Below are positions 18,298 through 28,014 of a DNA stretch of 57,767 nucleotides, one piece after another. The stretch is from an uncultured Pelagibacteraceae bacterium. GTDB taxonomy: Bacteria; Pseudomonadota; Alphaproteobacteria; Pelagibacterales; Pelagibacteraceae. Position 1 is the first letter of the stretch; the number at the start of each line of letters is the position of its first letter. The notes beneath the pieces were generated by a model that searched no databases, had not been told where the DNA came from, and saw only the letters and a program-made list of their open reading frames with translations. The stretch spans positions 1 to 57,767 of the forward strand of contig CABZXV010000003.1 in the NCBI GenBank assembly GCA_902529785.1, given 5' to 3'. Both the position numbers and the translations under genes were made by a program.

Positions 18298-20322
18298 ATG
18301 ACCGATATAATTCAAAAAGTAAAAAACTTATCTATTGGATTTAGAAGTAAAAAAGGAGAAGAAATCTTAATTTTAAAAAATATAAACACAAATATCAAAA
18401 AAGGTGAAACAGTTGGAATAGTAGGAGAATCTGGTTCAGGAAAAAGCACATTAGCATTAGCAATGATGGGATATGTTAAGCATGGACTTTATACTATTGG
18501 AGGGGAATGTCAGTTTAACTCGTCAAATCTACTGAAAATGAAAAGTAAAGATTTAGAAAAAATCAGAGGTAGAAAGATAGCAATGATTCCACAAAATGCA
18601 GGCCAAGCATTGACACCAAACTTAAAGATAGGATATCAAATTGATGAAGCTTTACAATTGCACTCAGATTTTGATGAAAAAGAAAGAGAAAAAAAGATTT
18701 CAGAACTATTAAATAAAGTTAGACTTCCTTCACCAGAAACAATTGCCCTTAGATACCCTCATGAACTCTCAGGAGGACAACAACAGAGAGTTGCTGTTGC
18801 CATGGCATTAGCTGGAACACCAGATTTACTTCTTTTAGATGAACCAACAACTGGACTAGATGTAACAACACAAGCTCATGTTTTGGAACTTCTAAATTTT
18901 ATTGCAAAAGATACTGGAACATCGATGGTTTATGTTAGTCATGACTTGGGGGCTATTGCCCAAGTGAGTGACAGAATTATTGTTATGTATTCAGGAGAAA
19001 TCGTTTTAGAAGGTCCATCAAGAGATATCCTTAAAAGTCCAATTCATCCTTATACGCACGGATTGCTTAAATCTATACCAAAATTATCTTTAGCTGGTCT
19101 TCCAGAGTCGATGCCTGGTAGTCAACCTCAACCAGGTACAATTCAAAGTGGTTGTAGTTTTTTTGATAGATGTAACTTTTCAGATGAAAATTGTAAAAAT
19201 AATTCTCCTAAATTAGAATTTTTAAAAGATTTAAATACTAGTGTTAGATGTTTTAATTATGAAAAACTTGTGAACGCTAGTCAAGCTAGTCAAACTTTTA
19301 ATAAAATAAAAAATAAATCACTAGACAAAGAAATATTAAATTTATCAGAAGTATCTATAAGTTACGCTAAACAAAAACTTTTAGATCAAATTTTCAATAG
19401 AATTTCTGATGACAACCCTACAGTTAAAGATATTAATATTAATATTAAAAAGGGAGAGACAATAGCCCTAGTAGGAGAGTCAGGAAGTGGTAAATCAACA
19501 ATCCTAAAATCCATTGCTGGATTACTTAGAACTAAAGATGGTCTCATAAGGTTTGATGAAAATAGAAATCTATCGTCTGATTTGAAAGAAAGAGATCCTA
19601 ATGATTTAAGAATTATTCAATTAATATTTCAAAATCCAGATGAGTCTTTGAATCCAAATCACACAGTAGAAGAAATTATTGCACAACCATTAAAATTATA
19701 TTTTGGATTAAAAGGTGAAGAATTAAAAAAAAATATTATAGACCTATTACAAAAAGTAAGACTTGGAGAATTTTATACCTCTAGATATCCAAGACAACTA
19801 TCTGGTGGTGAAAAACAAAGAGTAGCGGTAGCAAGAGCTTTTGCTGCAAAACCAGATATTATTTTATGTGATGAGGTAACATCTGCTTTAGATGTTTCGG
19901 TGCAAGCTGCTGTATTAAATTTATTACAACAACTAAAAGAAGATTTTGGAACTACATATATCTTTGTATCACACGATTTAGCTGTTGTAAGAGCAATTAG
20001 TGATAGAGTAGCAGTCCTTTATCAAGGAAGACTTTGTGAAGTTGGACCTTCAAATGATGTTTATAAATTTCCCTCTCACCCTTATACAGAAGTTTTGTTG
20101 GGCGCTGTATTAGAGCCAGATCCAGACATAAAACCTAAATTAGTTGCTGAGGATATTGTTGAAGAAAGACCTCCTGAAAAAGGCTGCAGTTTTCAAGGCA
20201 GATGCTCAAGAATATTAGGAGATATTTGTAAAAAAGAAATACCACCATGGCAATTAACAGATAGCGGCAACGCTATCAGATGTCATATACCTATTAAAGA
20301 ATTACAAAAAGAGCAATTTTAA
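18298..20322 (+). CDS. Fused dipeptide/oligopeptide ABC ATPase (DppD-DppF type)
   Basis: Two ABC domains, each with Walker A (GESGSGKST), LSGGQQQRV / LSGGEKQRV and Walker B; two oligo_HPY-type Cys-rich C-terminal segments. Confidence 0.93.
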   Translation: MTDIIQKVKNLSIGFRSKKGEEILILKNINTNIKKGETVGIVGESGSGKSTLALAMMGYVKHGLYTIGGECQFNSSNLLKMKSKDLEKIRGRKIAMIPQNAGQALTPNLKIGYQIDEALQLHSDFDEKEREKKISELLNKVRLPSPETIALRYPHELSGGQQQRVAVAMALAGTPDLLLLDEPTTGLDVTTQAHVLELLNFIAKDTGTSMVYVSHDLGAIAQVSDRIIVMYSGEIVLEGPSRDILKSPIHPYTHGLLKSIPKLSLAGLPESMPGSQPQPGTIQSGCSFFDRCNFSDENCKNNSPKLEFLKDLNTSVRCFNYEKLVNASQASQTFNKIKNKSLDKEILNLSEVSISYAKQKLLDQIFNRISDDNPTVKDININIKKGETIALVGESGSGKSTILKSIAGLLRTKDGLIRFDENRNLSSDLKERDPNDLRIIQLIFQNPDESLNPNHTVEEIIAQPLKLYFGLKGEELKKNIIDLLQKVRLGEFYTSRYPRQLSGGEKQRVAVARAFAAKPDIILCDEVTSALDVSVQAAVLNLLQQLKEDFGTTYIFVSHDLAVVRAISDRVAVLYQGRLCEVGPSNDVYKFPSHPYTEVLLGAVLEPDPDIKPKLVAEDIVEERPPEKGCSFQGRCSRILGDICKKEIPPWQLTDSGNAIRCHIPIKELQKEQF

Positions 20323-20374
20323 AATATTAATTTATTATTTTAAAATTAATCTATTTGTGCTTAAATAAATAAGT

Positions 20375-20938
20375 ATGAAAAATAATTCTACATTAATAAA
20401 AAATTTACTTTCAGATTTTAGAATAAATGCATATTTTCAAAATATATCTTTAATGTTGATCGGTACATTGATTTTAGCATTTTCATCTAAAATACAAGTC
20501 CCTTTCTGGCCAGTGCCAATGACTATGCAAACATTTGCAGTATTTATAATTGGAATGACATATGGTTCTAAATTAGCTTTCTTCACACTTTTACTTTACT
20601 TATTCGAAGGAGCCGTTGGACTTCCAGTTTTTGCTAAAGGAGGAGGATTACTTTATTTAACAGGACCTACTGCAGGCTATCTTTACGGTATGACAATTGC
20701 GGCAGGTGTTATTGGTTATTTAGCTGAAAGAAATTTTAATGACTCATACTTAAAAAGTTTAATTTCACTACTGATTGCAACCTCAATTATTTTTACAGTT
20801 GGGGTGGGTTATTTAGGCTCAGTTATAGGATATGATAAGGCGCTTGCTGGTGGTTTATATCCTTTTTTACCAAGTGAATTATTTAAAATTGCTCTAGCAG
20901 TTGCAATAATTCCTTCAATTTCAAAAATTATTAGATAA
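20375..20938 (+). CDS. bioY: BioY-family biotin transporter S component
   Basis: KIQVPFWPVPMTMQTFAVF...GAVGLPVFAKGGG...LTGPTAGYLYG. Confidence 0.93.
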   Translation: MKNNSTLIKNLLSDFRINAYFQNISLMLIGTLILAFSSKIQVPFWPVPMTMQTFAVFIIGMTYGSKLAFFTLLLYLFEGAVGLPVFAKGGGLLYLTGPTAGYLYGMTIAAGVIGYLAERNFNDSYLKSLISLLIATSIIFTVGVGYLGSVIGYDKALAGGLYPFLPSELFKIALAVAIIPSISKIIR

Positions 20939-21010
20939 TATTTTGAGGTCTATTTAACGGCTTTAAGTTGCTCTTAAAGAAGTTTTTTACTATAAACATT
21001 CATTCTCATT

Positions 21011-23233
21011 ATGAAAATTAATAAAGTTATTGTAATAGGTTCAGGGACGATGGGGAGCGGAATAGCTGCTCAATTATGTAATGCTAATATTCCAGTAACA
21101 TTATTAGATTTAACAACAGAAATATCAGAAAAGGCTAGAGAAAGAATTCTAAAATCAAGACCTCCTTTATTAATAGATAAGTCAAAAATAAATAATATTA
21201 ATGTGGGAAATATAAATGACAACTTTAATGAGGTTGGAGAAGCAGACTGGATTGTTGAAGCTGTTGTAGAAAGAATTGATATCAAACATAATATTTATGA
21301 AAAAATTTTTAAAGAAAGAAAAAAAGGCTCAATTGTATCTTCAAATACATCTTCTATTCCAATTAAAGTACTTTCCGAAAAACTTTCAAATGAAGAAAAA
21401 AAAGACTTTTGTATAACTCACTTTTTTAATCCAGTCAGATATATGGATTTATTAGAAATTGTGAAAAATGAAAATAATGATTTAGAACAGATAAATTCAC
21501 TTAAAAGTTTTTGTGAAAAAGATTTAGGAAAAGGAACTTTAATTTGTAACGATACGCCTGGCTTCTTAGGAAATAGGATAGGTGTCTATGCCATGCAAGT
21601 CGCAATGACAGAAGCTTTTAAAATGAAATTAACAATTGAAGAAGCGGATGCAGTTTTTGGTCGACCAATGGGAATTCCAAAAACAGGTGTTTTTGGACTT
21701 TATGATTTGATTGGTATTGACTTAATGGCTGATGTTTTAAAAAGTTTTATAAAAGAACTTCCTGAATCAGATGATTTTCAAGTTGTTGCCAAAGAAATAC
21801 CACTTGTAAAAAAACTTATCGAAACTGGTTACACAGGAAGAAAAGGCAAAGGTGGATTTTACAGAATGAATAAAACCGATGGTAAAAAAGTTCTAGAAGG
21901 TATCAATTTGGAAACTGGTGAATATTCATTATCACACAAGTTTAATTTAGGATCAGAAAAGATGGATATTGTTAATTTAATCAATAGAAAAGATAAATAT
22001 GGAGAATATGCATGGTCTGTAATCTCAAAAATTATTAAATATGCATCTTCATTGGTTCCAGGGATAACTGACAAATTTAATGATATCGATGAAGCTATGA
22101 GACTAGGTTTTAACTGGTCTAAAGGACCTTTTGAAATGCTGAAAGAAATTGGAGTAAAAAATTTCTTTGAGAGAATAGATGCTTTTAAAAATAATAAGTT
22201 TCTTGAGGATTTATCGAAAAGTAAGGATGAAAATTTTTATGGAGAAAGACAACAATATACAGAACTAGAGACACTTGGAAAAATAAAACCTAGAGCTTTA
22301 AAGTTAGATAAAAATAATTCAGCAGAAATCTATAGATTTGATGACTTTAATATAGTTGAATTTACTACAAAAGCTAATGCATTAGATTATGACTCAATGG
22401 ATAGTTTAAAAAATGCAACTGATAAACCACTTATAATTATAAATGAGGCAATGCAGTTTTCTGCAGGAGTAAACTTATCTTACACAATGAATTTTGCAGA
22501 TAAAGGTGATTTTAAGTCTATCGAGAAGTTTGTTAAATATTTCCAAGAAACCTGTAAACATTTAAAATATTCGAAATTTCCTGTTGTGGCAGCTCCATCT
22601 GGTTTAGCATTAGGTGGCGGTTTTGAAGTTTTATGTCAAAGTAATTTTGTAGCTTCTCATACAAACATTGTTGTAGGTCTCGTAGAAACAATGGTTGGAT
22701 TAATCCCGGCTGGTGGCGGATGTAAGGAAATGCTTTGGAGATGGTCTCAAACAGAGGAAGCTAAAAATGACCCCGATTATGCAGCTCTAAAAGTATTTGA
22801 TATTATTGGATATGCTAAAACTGCTACCTCACCAATTGAAGCCGAACCACTAAAATATTTAAGACCAGAGGATAAAAAAATAATGAGTAGAAATAGTTTA
22901 TTATCAGTTTCAAAAGAAATTATTCACAATAATAATGATTTTACTCCTCCAGCTGAATGTACTTTTAAACTTTCTGGAAAAAATGTTTATCATAAAATGG
23001 TAAAAATGTTAGAAAAATTATATAATGAAAAAGTTATTCTTGATCATGGAATGGAAGTTGGAAAAGAGTTAGCCAGAGTTTTAAGTGGTGGTGACACTAC
23101 ATTAGAAAAGACTCTATCAGAGGATGATCTATATAAATTAGAATTAGACGCTTTTATGAAATTAATAGAGATAGAAAAAACTCAAGATAGAATTAAACAT
23201 ACATTGAAAACTGGAAAACCTTTGGTAAACTAA
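21011..23233 (+). CDS. 3-hydroxyacyl-CoA dehydrogenase / enoyl-CoA hydratase fusion (FadN-like order)
   Basis: N-terminal Rossmann VIGSGTMGSGIAAQLC and HFFNPVRYMDLLEIV; C-terminal crotonase-like GLALGGGFEVLCQSN. Confidence 0.88.
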   Translation: MKINKVIVIGSGTMGSGIAAQLCNANIPVTLLDLTTEISEKARERILKSRPPLLIDKSKINNINVGNINDNFNEVGEADWIVEAVVERIDIKHNIYEKIFKERKKGSIVSSNTSSIPIKVLSEKLSNEEKKDFCITHFFNPVRYMDLLEIVKNENNDLEQINSLKSFCEKDLGKGTLICNDTPGFLGNRIGVYAMQVAMTEAFKMKLTIEEADAVFGRPMGIPKTGVFGLYDLIGIDLMADVLKSFIKELPESDDFQVVAKEIPLVKKLIETGYTGRKGKGGFYRMNKTDGKKVLEGINLETGEYSLSHKFNLGSEKMDIVNLINRKDKYGEYAWSVISKIIKYASSLVPGITDKFNDIDEAMRLGFNWSKGPFEMLKEIGVKNFFERIDAFKNNKFLEDLSKSKDENFYGERQQYTELETLGKIKPRALKLDKNNSAEIYRFDDFNIVEFTTKANALDYDSMDSLKNATDKPLIIINEAMQFSAGVNLSYTMNFADKGDFKSIEKFVKYFQETCKHLKYSKFPVVAAPSGLALGGGFEVLCQSNFVASHTNIVVGLVETMVGLIPAGGGCKEMLWRWSQTEEAKNDPDYAALKVFDIIGYAKTATSPIEAEPLKYLRPEDKKIMSRNSLLSVSKEIIHNNNDFTPPAECTFKLSGKNVYHKMVKMLEKLYNEKVILDHGMEVGKELARVLSGGDTTLEKTLSEDDLYKLELDAFMKLIEIEKTQDRIKHTLKTGKPLVN

Positions 23234-23237
23234 CATT

Positions 23238-23459
23238 ATGGCAAATAGACCAACAAAAAAACAAGTAGATAACGCTGAAAAGATTTTAATATCTTGGAAG
23301 AAAAAAATGCCATTTTATTATGCTGCAGCTATTATAATTGCTTTAATAATAATTCTATTTTCCTCAAATTCGAATAAAGAGCTTTCTATGCATCAAAAAA
23401 ATATCAATGATTTTAAAAAAGCAGCTGAATTTATTCATAGAAATAGCTCAAAAAATTGA
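23238..23459 (+). CDS. Small single-TM protein, unknown function
   Basis: 73 aa, one hydrophobic helix (AAAIIIALIIILF); 4-nt gap after the upstream gene, overlap with the next. Confidence 0.55.
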   Translation: MANRPTKKQVDNAEKILISWKKKMPFYYAAAIIIALIIILFSSNSNKELSMHQKNINDFKKAAEFIHRNSSKN

Positions 23460-24412
23460 AAGATAAAAATAAAAAACCAATCCAACCAGTAAGTGGAACA
23501 AAAGTACCGAGATACGCAGGACCATCTACGTTTGCTAGATTACCTGAATTAAGAGATGTAGAAAGTTGTGATGTAGCAATAGTGGGAGTTCCATTTGACT
23601 CAGGCACAAGTTATAGGCCTGGTGCAAGGTTTGGGCCGCAGAGTATTAGACAGGCCTCAAGACATTTAAGAACAAATTATCACCCAAGTTATGATGTTGA
23701 GCCTTTCAAAGTGCAGCAAGTTGCAGATGCGGGAGATATTGCTTGTAATCCGTTTAATATTGATGAGGCTATTAAACAAATTGAGGTAGGTGCAACAGAT
23801 TTATTAAATAAGGTTGGAGGAATTATTAGTCTTGGAGGAGACCACACAATTGCAGTTCCTTTACTAAGAGCAGTAAATAAAAAAAATAAAGGACCTGTGT
23901 CTTTGGTTCATTTTGATGCACATTTGGATACTTGGGACACTTATTTTGGAGCGCCATATACTCATGGAACACCTTTTAGAAGAGCGCGTGAGGAAAATTT
24001 ATTTTTAGACGATGCTTCCATGCATGTTGGGATACGTGGTCCACTTTACAGCAGAGATGACATAAAGAATGATGAAAGTTTTGGCTTTAAAATAATTCAT
24101 TGTGATGAATTTCAAACTGAAGGAACAGATAAAATTGCAGAAAGAATAAAAAAAAGAGTTGGAGATAATGCTTTGTATTTATCTATTGATATAGATGTAT
24201 TAGATCCTGCATTTGCTCCAGGGACTGGCACACCTGAAATTGCAGGAATGACTACAAGAGAAATGGTTAATGTTTTAAGAGGATTGTCAGGTTTAAATCT
24301 AATTTCTGCAGATGTTGTAGAAGTTGCTCCCGCATATGATCACGCCGAAGTTACTTCTCTTGCAGCTGCTACTATTGTTTATGAATTAACAAATTTATTT
24401 GCAAAATCATAA
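23456..24412 (+). CDS. speB: Ureohydrolase family (agmatinase / guanidino-acid hydrolase-like), TTG start
   Basis: SLGGDHTIAVPLLRA, VHFDAHLDTWD, SIDIDVLDPAFAPGTGTPE metal-binding motifs. Confidence 0.85.
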   Translation: MKDKNKKPIQPVSGTKVPRYAGPSTFARLPELRDVESCDVAIVGVPFDSGTSYRPGARFGPQSIRQASRHLRTNYHPSYDVEPFKVQQVADAGDIACNPFNIDEAIKQIEVGATDLLNKVGGIISLGGDHTIAVPLLRAVNKKNKGPVSLVHFDAHLDTWDTYFGAPYTHGTPFRRAREENLFLDDASMHVGIRGPLYSRDDIKNDESFGFKIIHCDEFQTEGTDKIAERIKKRVGDNALYLSIDIDVLDPAFAPGTGTPEIAGMTTREMVNVLRGLSGLNLISADVVEVAPAYDHAEVTSLAAATIVYELTNLFAKS

Positions 24413-24432
24413 ATTAAGGATAATTTGCGGAC

Positions 24433-25866
24433 ATGATTGAAAAGAAAAAATTTTATATTAATGGTTCATGGGTTAAACCTAAAAATCAAAAAGATATCCA
24501 AGTTATTAATCCTGCAACTGAAAAAAGTTGTGCAGTAATTTCCTTAGGAGGCAAAGAGGATATTAATGATGCAGTACTAGCAGCTAAAGAAGCTTTTAAA
24601 ACCTGGGGATTTTCTTCAAAACAAGAGAGAATTGAATTATTGGAAAACTTTTATGTGCTTTATAAAAAAAGATGGAACGATATTACTGAGGCAATTATTC
24701 AAGAAATGGGAGCCCCAAAAGATTTTGCTTCAAAACTTCAAACAGGAACTGGCGCAAGTCATACGAAATCATTTATTCGTTATTTAAAAGAGTTTGAATT
24801 TGAAAAACCACTTGGGGAACATGCTAAAAATCAAAGACTAATATATGAACCAAAAGGTGTTTGTGCATTAATTACTCCTTGGAACTGGCCTATAAATCAA
24901 GTTACTTTAAAAGTTATTCCTGCTTTAGCATCTGGCTGTACTATGATTTTAAAACCCTCTGAATTAGCTCCATTATCTGCAATGATTATTGCAGAATTAA
25001 TCGATGAAGCAAAGTTTCCAAAAGGTGTATTTAATTTAGTAAATGGAGACGGCGCAATTACCGGTGATGCATTAACAAGTCATCCTGGTGTAAATATGAT
25101 TTCATTTACTGGCTCTACAAGAGCAGGAGCATTAATCTCACAAAATGCAGCTAAAGATTTTAAAAGGGTAAGTTTAGAGTTAGGGGGAAAAGGTGCAAAT
25201 ATCATATTTAAAGATGCAGATTCAGAGGCTATTGAGAGAGGTGCTTTTAGATGTTTTAGAAATTCTGGGCAATCCTGTAATGCACCTACAAGAATGTTAG
25301 TTGAAAAAACAATTTATGACGATGCTATTGAAAGACTAAAAAAGTATGCAAGTGAGTTTAAAGTAGATGATCCAAATAAAGAGGGTGAACATATAGGTCC
25401 TGTAATTTCAGAGGTTCAATTTGATAAAATTCAAGGTTTAATCCAAAAGGGAATAGATGAAGGAGCAAAGTTAATTGCTGGTGGCCCAGGAAAACCTGAT
25501 GGACTAAAAGATGGATATTATGTAAAACCTACAGTATTTGCAGATGTTAATAATGCCATGGAAATTGCTAGAACGGAAATTTTTGGTCCAGTTTTATCTG
25601 TAATTCCATTTGAAACTGAGGAAGAAGCTATCCAGATTGCAAATGACACTGATTATGGATTAACAAATTATATTCAAACTCAAGATAATGATAAGGTACA
25701 AAGGGTAGCGAGAAAACTTAGATCTGGAATGGTAGACGTTAATGGGGCAGGTATTGCAGTTGATGCTCCGTTTGGAGGATTTAAACATTCTGGCATTGGA
25801 AGAGAAGCAGGAAAAGAAGGTTTACTCGAATTTTTAGAAGTTAAATCTGTTGGTGGTTGGAATTAA
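24433..25866 (+). CDS. NAD(P)-dependent aldehyde dehydrogenase
   Basis: LITPWNWPINQ, SLELGGKGANIIFKDAD, FRNSGQSCNAPTR catalytic Cys, EIFGPVLSVIPF. Confidence 0.93.
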   Translation: MIEKKKFYINGSWVKPKNQKDIQVINPATEKSCAVISLGGKEDINDAVLAAKEAFKTWGFSSKQERIELLENFYVLYKKRWNDITEAIIQEMGAPKDFASKLQTGTGASHTKSFIRYLKEFEFEKPLGEHAKNQRLIYEPKGVCALITPWNWPINQVTLKVIPALASGCTMILKPSELAPLSAMIIAELIDEAKFPKGVFNLVNGDGAITGDALTSHPGVNMISFTGSTRAGALISQNAAKDFKRVSLELGGKGANIIFKDADSEAIERGAFRCFRNSGQSCNAPTRMLVEKTIYDDAIERLKKYASEFKVDDPNKEGEHIGPVISEVQFDKIQGLIQKGIDEGAKLIAGGPGKPDGLKDGYYVKPTVFADVNNAMEIARTEIFGPVLSVIPFETEEEAIQIANDTDYGLTNYIQTQDNDKVQRVARKLRSGMVDVNGAGIAVDAPFGGFKHSGIGREAGKEGLLEFLEVKSVGGWN

Positions 25867-27053
25867 TTCAAAGACTTATTTTTTATACCATCTAAAAAAC
25901 TTATACATTTTTTTATTTCAGTGAGTTTTATAAATTCATCAATCTTATGTGCTTGCTTAATTGATCCCGGACCGCAAACAACTGTACTTATTCCTATTTC
26001 TTGAAATAACCCTGCTTCGGTTCCAAAAGAGACCACTTCTCTCGAATTATCTCCAGTTATACTAGATACAAATTCACATGCCTCAGAATTTGAAATTCTA
26101 TCAAAACCAGTTATTTCACCAATGATATGTTTTTTTATAGTGGATTTTGGATATGTCTTTTTCATTTCTGGCAAAAGAGTCTCGTTAGTAAATTTATCTA
26201 TTTCATGATTTAAAAAAATTCCATCTTCTTTCACAACCGGTCTTGTTTCCCAGTTTACATGACATTTGTCAGCAATTACATTATGAGCGATTCCACCAAA
26301 TATTCCACCAACTTGCAAAGTTGAATAGGGAGGATCAAAGATAGAGTCTTTTAATTCCCTTTCTTTCAATTTTTCTTTTAATTCGAGAAGTTTATTTACA
26401 TATCTTGCAGCAAATTCAACTGCACTTACACCTTTGTCTGGTTCCGAACTATGTCCAGCAAGACCTTCAAAATAGGTTGTATATTCATAACATCCTTTAT
26501 GTGCATCAATAATTTTCATATTTGTTGGTTCACCAACAATACAAATACAATCTTTAATGCCTCTTTTTTTCAGTTCTGTAATCAAAATCGGTGCACCTTT
26601 GCATGCTGTTTCTTCATCAAAAGTGAATGAAAAATGAATATCTCTATCCAAATTTGATGAAGAGAAAATTGGTGCGTAAGCTAATGCACATGCAATAAAA
26701 CCTTTCATATCACATGATCCTCTGCCAAATAATTTATCTTCCTTTATTGTTGCATTAAAAGGGTCTGTTGCCCAACCTTTTGAAACCGGAACAACATCTG
26801 TATGTCCCGATAAAATAATTGGTTTTTTATTACTATTTTTTTTTGCTTTTAAAGTTGAGAAAAGATTTACTCTTTTTTTTTCATCATCATAGGTTTTAAA
26901 AGAAGTAGCTCCTATAGAACTTAATATATCATCACAATAATCTATAAGTTGGTTATTATCTTCACCAGATACTGTTTTAAATGCAATTAAATCTTTGAGA
27001 ATTCTTATCGAATTACTATATATATCTTCTAAATTATTTCCTGTACTCATCAA
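25863..27053 (-). CDS. M20 family peptidase, acetylornithine deacetylase (ArgE)-like
   Basis: ILSGHTDVVPVSKGWATDPF, LFGRGSCDMKGFIA, FDEETACKGA metal-binding motifs. Confidence 0.88.
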   Translation of the reverse strand: MMSTGNNLEDIYSNSIRILKDLIAFKTVSGEDNNQLIDYCDDILSSIGATSFKTYDDEKKRVNLFSTLKAKKNSNKKPIILSGHTDVVPVSKGWATDPFNATIKEDKLFGRGSCDMKGFIACALAYAPIFSSSNLDRDIHFSFTFDEETACKGAPILITELKKRGIKDCICIVGEPTNMKIIDAHKGCYEYTTYFEGLAGHSSEPDKGVSAVEFAARYVNKLLELKEKLKERELKDSIFDPPYSTLQVGGIFGGIAHNVIADKCHVNWETRPVVKEDGIFLNHEIDKFTNETLLPEMKKTYPKSTIKKHIIGEITGFDRISNSEACEFVSSITGDNSREVVSFGTEAGLFQEIGISTVVCGPGSIKQAHKIDEFIKLTEIKKCISFLDGIKNKSLN

Positions 27054-27075
27054 TTATTAATTATATATTAAAATT

Positions 27076-27417
27076 ATGAAAGAACAAATAACATACAATA
27101 CATATGATAAAGTAGACATTAGGGTAGGAACAGTAATATCAGTAAAAAAAAATGAAAAAGCTAGAAAACCATCACTGGTTGTTGAAGTAGATTTTGGAAA
27201 AGAAATAGGGGTTAAGCAATCATCTGCACAGATAACTCATTATTACAATGAAGAAAACTTAGTTGGAAAACAAGTTATAGGAGTTTGCAATTTTCCTGAA
27301 AAAAATATAGCAGGTGTTGTTTCTCAAGTTTTAATTCTTGGCTCTATTGATAAGGAAGGAAAAGTTGTGCTTGTTCATCCATCTCAAGAAGTTGAAAATG
27401 GTTTGCCTGTGGCATAG
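27076..27417 (+). CDS. CsaA-like tRNA-binding (EMAP-II) domain protein
   Basis: VDIRVGTVISV, KPSLVVEVDFG, QVIGVCNFPEKNIAGVVSQVLILG. Confidence 0.85.
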   Translation: MKEQITYNTYDKVDIRVGTVISVKKNEKARKPSLVVEVDFGKEIGVKQSSAQITHYYNEENLVGKQVIGVCNFPEKNIAGVVSQVLILGSIDKEGKVVLVHPSQEVENGLPVA

Positions 27418-27419
27418 TA

Positions 27420-28010
27420 ATGCATCCTGAATTACTGTCTCTTTGTTTATTTATGTTTGTTACAAGTTGTTCACCCGGCCCAAATAATATTGTAGCTTCA
27501 CATTCAGGATTTAATCATGGGTTCAAAAAAACAATTCCTTTAATGTTAGGAGTGATTTTTGGTTTTACATTCATGTTGGCGGTTATAAATTTTGGATTAA
27601 TAAATATTTTTAAGCTTTATCCTATAATTCAAAAAGGTTTAATTTTTACTGGTACAGTATTTTTAATATATTTGTCATACAAAATATCATTCTCAAAATC
27701 TTCAGACGAAAATGAAAAATTAAGACCAGTAAATTTTATGGAAACTTTTCTTTATCAATTTTTAAATCCCAAAGGTGTGATAGTTGCAATAATTGCAGTT
27801 TCAACATATGTAGAATCAGGTAATAATTTCATTTCTTATTCAATTTGGTTATTAGGTATTGCTTTCATATTTGCAGTTATTAGTATTATTTTTTGGACAA
27901 TAATTGGAAAATTTATGAGGAAATTCGCGACAAATGAGAAATTTATTAAATGGTTTAATTATGTTATGTCGGCACTCTTACTAAGCTGTATAGCAACTTT
28001 TTATTACTAG
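27420..28010 (+). CDS. LysE/RhtB family transporter
   Basis: CSPGPNNIVASHSGFNHGFKKTIPLMLGV; multiple TM helices; FLNPKGVIVAI. Confidence 0.9.
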   Translation: MHPELLSLCLFMFVTSCSPGPNNIVASHSGFNHGFKKTIPLMLGVIFGFTFMLAVINFGLINIFKLYPIIQKGLIFTGTVFLIYLSYKISFSKSSDENEKLRPVNFMETFLYQFLNPKGVIVAIIAVSTYVESGNNFISYSIWLLGIAFIFAVISIIFWTIIGKFMRKFATNEKFIKWFNYVMSALLLSCIATFYY

Positions 28011-28014
28011 TATT

